A stretch of 64,000 nt of DNA from Bryopsis sp. KO-2023. Its lineage: Eukaryota > Chlorophyta > Ulvophyceae > Bryopsidales > Bryopsidaceae. The notes under the pieces are model-generated. The model had not been told where the DNA came from, made no database searches, and was given only the letters and a program-made list of their open reading frames with translations. Positions 61,101 to 64,000 of the stretch are shown here, piece after piece. Position numbers and translations under genes: made by a program. Location of the stretch: the NCBI GenBank assembly GCA_030272585.1, contig BSYQ01000007.1, positions 6,142,001 to 6,206,000 of the forward strand, given 5' to 3'. Numbering within the stretch: the first letter of the stretch is position 1; each line of letters starts with the position of its first letter.

Positions 61101-61187
61101 GTTTAGCGGCCAATCAAAGTACTTACTCTTTATTTCTTTCGGGTTTTCTTTCGCGATTAACTTTCTTGAGTGCTGAGGACACCACTC
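55112..61187 (+). other. Non-coding interior with dense sense-strand GCGGA motif
   Basis: No ORF longer than about 145 codons and no protein similarity are seen. From about 55740 to 60650 GCGGA (usually A/G before, A/T/C after) recurs every few tens of bases on the plus strand: eight copies by hand count in 57061-57300, none of its complement there. An ~110-bp segment (TACTGGCTCTCGCTGCTA...) is duplicated at about 60047-60155 and 60281-60390. Confidence 0.75.
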
Positions 61188-61208
61188 GGGGGGGGGGGGG
61201 GGAGTAGT
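61188..61208 (+). promoter_or_regulatory. Polypurine tract of the coding-poor element
   Basis: Fifteen G followed by AGTAGT directly precedes the 3' LTR, the same 21 nt as the family 3 tract at 22520-22540. Confidence 0.85.
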
Positions 61209-61438
61209 TGATACGAGGTGACGAGATTAGTGTCTAGATGTCCCATCGGTGAGTAGGTGTGTCACTGTAGAGTAAGGGGTTAGTGTGTTGTGGACGGTAT
61301 AAAAGGGGTTGTATTTTTGACATTGTGTAACCTTTGGGGCTGGGTTTGCTATTGTGTTGTGTTCCCACGTTCTACCCTCCTCCACTTGGAGGAGGGCCCC
61401 TATCTACCCTTCCCCCTCTGGGGGAAGGGCCCCTATCA
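61209..61438 (+). repeat. 3' LTR of the coding-poor element
   Basis: The LTR is 230 bp, TGATACG...CCTATCA, and ATTTG follows (61439-61443), matching 54862-54866. Confidence 0.94.
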
Positions 61439-61671
61439 ATTTGATCGGCCGATCCCGATCCCGATCCCGATCCCGATCCCGATCCCGATCCCGATCCCGA
61501 TCCCGATCCCGATCATCGATCATGATCGGTAAAAAAAAACCAAAAAAAACCGATCATTTTTAGAATCATGTGGAACGAGATCGTGTCAGGTCAGATCAGT
61601 GAAACGACCTGTCCTGACATCGAAAATGGACGGCCGATCATTTCCGATCACGTCCATAGTATGCCCACCAG

Positions 61672-62055
61672 CGCAGCAAATACATGATTTGCAATGGGAC
61701 AGACATGTTCCCGACCAAGTTGAGGAACCGGACGCAGACTTAGACTCTGAACAAGAGTCGGAAGAGTCCGGGGACAAGGAGGAATACGATGAGGATATGG
61801 AGGACGTCCCGACAATAGAGGTCACCAACATCCTCCACCATGAACATCAGCACATGAATGTCCACCATCAGGAGGTGCACGTTCATGGTGTGGACGAGGG
61901 ACAACTTAGGGACACAGCCGAGCATGTATATGCTGCTGTCTCCTCGAATATGCAAGAGGTCGCACAAAACCTGGAAGGACAAGTTCACGAGCAGGTTCAG
62001 CGTGCAGAGCCTACCTTAAAAGGAGACCTGAAAGAGGAATATGAGCAGCAGACGT
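61672..62055 (+). pseudogene. gag: Gag of family 4, continuation after MITE
   Basis: The in-frame continuation of 53784-53895 encodes an acidic region, the NVHHQEVHVH motif and a helical segment. The open frame runs to 62117, but the last ~20 codons belong to GGACAGG-rich sequence of another repeat. Confidence 0.65.
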
Positions 62056-62110
62056 GGGCGCCGACCCGTTGGACAGGAATGGACAGGACCGGCCACCACT
62101 TTCTGGACCG

Positions 62111-62761
62111 GAAATGACCTTTATTAGACAGGTGTCGGACCTGTCCAGACCGGTCCGACACTGAAACGGATTCTTCTTCAAGGCTGAATACTTCCAGCCG
62201 CCACTTGATCCGTTCTTCACACACGTTGGGAGACGACCAGAAGTTCTATAGGAAAGGTCTGAGACACGAGAGTATACAACTGAAATCTTATTTCAACAAG
62301 CTTGTTCTTTACAACGATCCCCAGCCTTTTATACTCTCAGCCCAGAGCTTCTAGAAAACTCCCAGCCCATCTCCTAACCTTACAAATACTAGCTATCATC
62401 TAGCTCTCCTCAAAACGTCTCTATCATTTCTCAGCTCAGCCCTTCTAGCCAGAGCTCCGACTAACCCTTTATAACCCTTGATAACCTCTAGACTAAGGAC
62501 CCAGACTGAAGCTCCTTCCAGTCTGACTCCCGACTCTCTACCCAAACTCTCAGCCATCTGAGAGTTGACACTGAAGATACTGAACCTGGTTCGAACTCTT
62601 TTCACTACGTTTCAGCCTCTCATTGAGCATCACGTAACTACCCCATTCCAGTCAGTCCGCGACTACCTGGAACTCTCAGACTGTAACCTCTGTTTTCCGC
62701 CTAGATCTTCGCCTACTAAGTCAGCCGTTTCAGACACCTGTTCAATAAAGGGTTTAGGGGG
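62111..62761. repeat. Inverted repeat (24-bp arms) split by a solo LTR
   Basis: With the solo LTR left out, CCTTTATTAGACAGGTGTCG (62111 on) pairs with its near-complement ending at about 62752, two mismatches in 24 bp, around a 10-nt spacer. The flanking DNA is rich in GGACAGG and CCGGTCC words, in the style of the MITE arms. It may be part of another foldback element. Confidence 0.5.
62162..62732 (-). repeat. Solo LTR, family 2
   Basis: A complete 571-bp LTR flanked by GACAC on both sides (62157-62161 and 62733-62737) with no internal sequence. It arose by LTR-LTR recombination of a family 2 element. Confidence 0.95.
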
Positions 62762-63510
62762 TTCGCGAGCGCGAAAAAATTTTTCCTTGACTATTCCTCG
62801 CAGCTCCCCCACTAAATCGACCCTAAAAATCATCTTTTTTTTTAGAATGCACAATTTTCATTGATTCATTTTTGCGCTAGGGCCAAAAAAGGGCTTTTTT
62901 AGGGGTTTTTTAGTCATAACTTTTTTTCCTGTTAATTATATTTCTAAAAAAAGTTTCGCAAATGTTGCTCCTCTATGTGGGAACATGTCCTCGAAATTTT
63001 AGGTCATTTCAATGATTCATTTGTAAGCGCTTGGGCCTCAAAGATGGCCCGTTTCGGCTTTTCTCAGCTTTTTTTCGGCTTTTTTTCGGCTTTTTTTCGT
63101 TAGCGAAAAAGACAGATTGGCCATAACTCCTGAAGTATTGACCTTAAAAGGATTTCGTTTCGAGATTTTGGATTTTTGGAAGAAAGTATTTTTTGACTTT
63201 TTGAAAATTTTATTACGTAATTTCAATTCTTAATTTTTAATTGGCTCTAACTCCTTAAGGAGACGTCCGATTGAAATTCCGTCAAAGCGAGAATCTTTTA
63301 TGGAAGAAAGTAACTTTTCGAATTTTCGGATTACGTAAGCATTAGTCATGACGACTTTGACGTCTATGACTAAGGACGACTTTTGACGAAAATGCAATAT
63401 TATATTCAAAAGTTCAGAAATTTTATGTAGATTTTGAAATTTTATGTTTTGGCCGAAAATTCGTGAGAGGCAAGCTGGTAGGAGCGAAAGAAGCCTGAAA
63501 GAAGTACGGA
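62762..63510. repeat. AT-rich region with old degenerate repeats, no gene
   Basis: Segments recur in diverged form: GATTCATTTTTGCGCTAGGGCC (about 62861) and GATTCATTTGTAAGCGCTTGGGCC (about 63014); CCATAACTCCTGAAG (about 63121) and GCTCTAACTCCTTAAG (about 63244). A TTTTTTTCGGCT unit repeats three times near 63066-63100. No ORF of note. Confidence 0.45.
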
Positions 63511-63512
63511 AG

Positions 63513-63535
63513 CACACAAGGAAGGATTCGAACCC
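63513..63535 (-). other. Isolated B-box sequence
   Basis: GGGTTCGAATCC on the minus strand looks like a tRNA T-arm, but no A box or acceptor stem is found upstream. Confidence 0.35.
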
Positions 63536-63580
63536 GTGACACTATCGAAGTATAAAAATACTAAAAAAGACAAAAGTTTC

Positions 63581-63680
63581 GCCCCAGGCGGGAATTGAAC
63601 CCACGATGCCGCTATGGCTAATGAGACAAGCACACGTCTCGAATACCCACCGGGACATCCTACCACCATGTAGCTGGGGC
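63581..63680 (-). other. tRNA-like sequence
   Basis: On the minus strand a 7-bp GCCCCAG/CTGGGGC stem closes 100 nt. It contains a T-arm (GTGGG-TTCAATT-CCCGC, B box GGTTCAATTCC), an ACAT/ATGT stem and a GAGAC/GTCTC hairpin. Alternatively TGTCCCGGTGGG is a Ser/Leu-like A box in an 84-nt frame. No standard anticodon arm results in either reading, so I do not call a functional tRNA. Confidence 0.4.
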
Positions 63681-64000
63681 CCCGGAATTTTCGGTCGCTT
63701 CAGGGGTAATATACAAAAAAAGAGCGTTTTGGATAAAGTATATCATTTAGTTCAACCTTAGATTCGATACTCCAACCCTCACGACTTGGACTTCTATTAA
63801 ATCTATCCCTTTTCATCAATACGTCAAGCTACGAAATAAGTGATCATGAGTGATTCTTTGAAGTGCAAGTGGTCTTGACTTTGATTGAAGTACCTCAATC
63901 CGATTCGTTTATGTGATAACGTAATGATTTGGACAGTTGCTAACCATCGGTTGGAGTATATAGGGTGATTTATGTTGTGTTAGTATCGTTGAGGTCGTAG
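63681..64000. other. No feature seen
   Basis: These 320 bp show no ORF, repeat or RNA feature that I can support. Confidence 0.5.

Larger units (their letters stand above)
54867..61438 (+). mobile_element. Coding-poor LTR retrotransposon (LARD-like), GCGGA-rich
   Basis: LTRs 54867-55096 and 61209-61438 (230 bp, identical by eye) are flanked by ATTTG. It has the shared primer-binding site and a G15-AGTAGT polypurine tract. The 6.1-kb interior has no long ORF. It must be moved by proteins made elsewhere; family 3, with the same polypurine tract and TGATACG tip, is the best candidate. Confidence 0.92.
53896..61663. mobile_element. hAT-type MITE with CGATC-dense arms, split by an LTR element
   Basis: The ends are CATACTATGGA and its complement. 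The flanks CCCACCAG (53888-53895 and 61664-61671) are an 8-bp TSD. Without the nested LTR element it is about 1.19 kb. It shares tips, motif density and a tRNA-like palindrome with 34694-35719. A (CCGATC)n microsatellite at about 61448-61513 is part of its right arm. Confidence 0.94.

Noticed and set aside
63581-63680. Functional tRNA gene
   Set aside because: Acceptor and T arms are good but no standard anticodon arm can be drawn in either of two alignments; listed as tRNA-like only.

Overview
The window is eukaryotic and almost entirely made of mobile elements. Support for a eukaryote: Ty3/gypsy retrotransposons whose pol ends in a chromodomain, a hAT transposase, GT-AG introns of about 80-100 nt that keep frame, Pol III A/B-box sequences and long simple-sequence stretches. 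Chromodomain Ty3 elements and short introns fit a fungus or a small-genome protist; the species cannot be named from the sequence. No convincing host gene was found.

Layout. 1-6805 is the right part of an autonomous hAT element (transposase plus a second, spliced gene of unknown function). It cuts the gag of a Ty3 element, 'family 1', copy 1A (6806-15339). At 15816 starts a nest of insertions, each bounded by its own target-site duplication (TSD). Family 2 copy 2A (15816-51642, TSD CTTAC) contains family 3 copy 3A (22346-50009, TSD GCCTG). 3A contains family 2 copy 2B (27310-36567, TSD ATCGC), family 1 copy 1B (38478-48585, TSD GCCGG) and a 465-bp hAT-type MITE (24418-24882). 2B itself holds a 1.03-kb hAT-type MITE (34694-35719). 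From about 52.95 kb there is a family 4 Ty3 remnant whose gag is split by another MITE (53896-61663). That MITE is in turn split by a 6.57-kb LTR element without long ORFs (54867-61438). A solo family 2 LTR (62162-62732) and AT-rich sequence with tRNA-like fragments close the window.

How the parts work together. Families 1 and 2 encode Gag with a CCHC knuckle, then Pol (protease, RT, RNase H, integrase, chromodomain). Both, and the broken family 3, also carry a third ORF downstream of pol: a coiled coil followed by a Cys/His array with shared spacing (CxxC, CxxHxxC, CxxC). I do not recognise this protein; its recurrence in three distinct families is the most striking coding feature. Family 1 joins gag to pol through two adjacent -1 slippery heptamers and a stem. 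Family 2 uses ATGA stop/start overlaps and has three small ORFs ahead of gag. All families use the same primer-binding site (TGGTTTCGGAGC). The coding-poor LTR element shares its polypurine tract and LTR tip with family 3 and is loaded with a strand-specific GCGGA motif. The MITEs carry head-to-head or single tRNA-like Pol III promoters inside motif-dense DNA.
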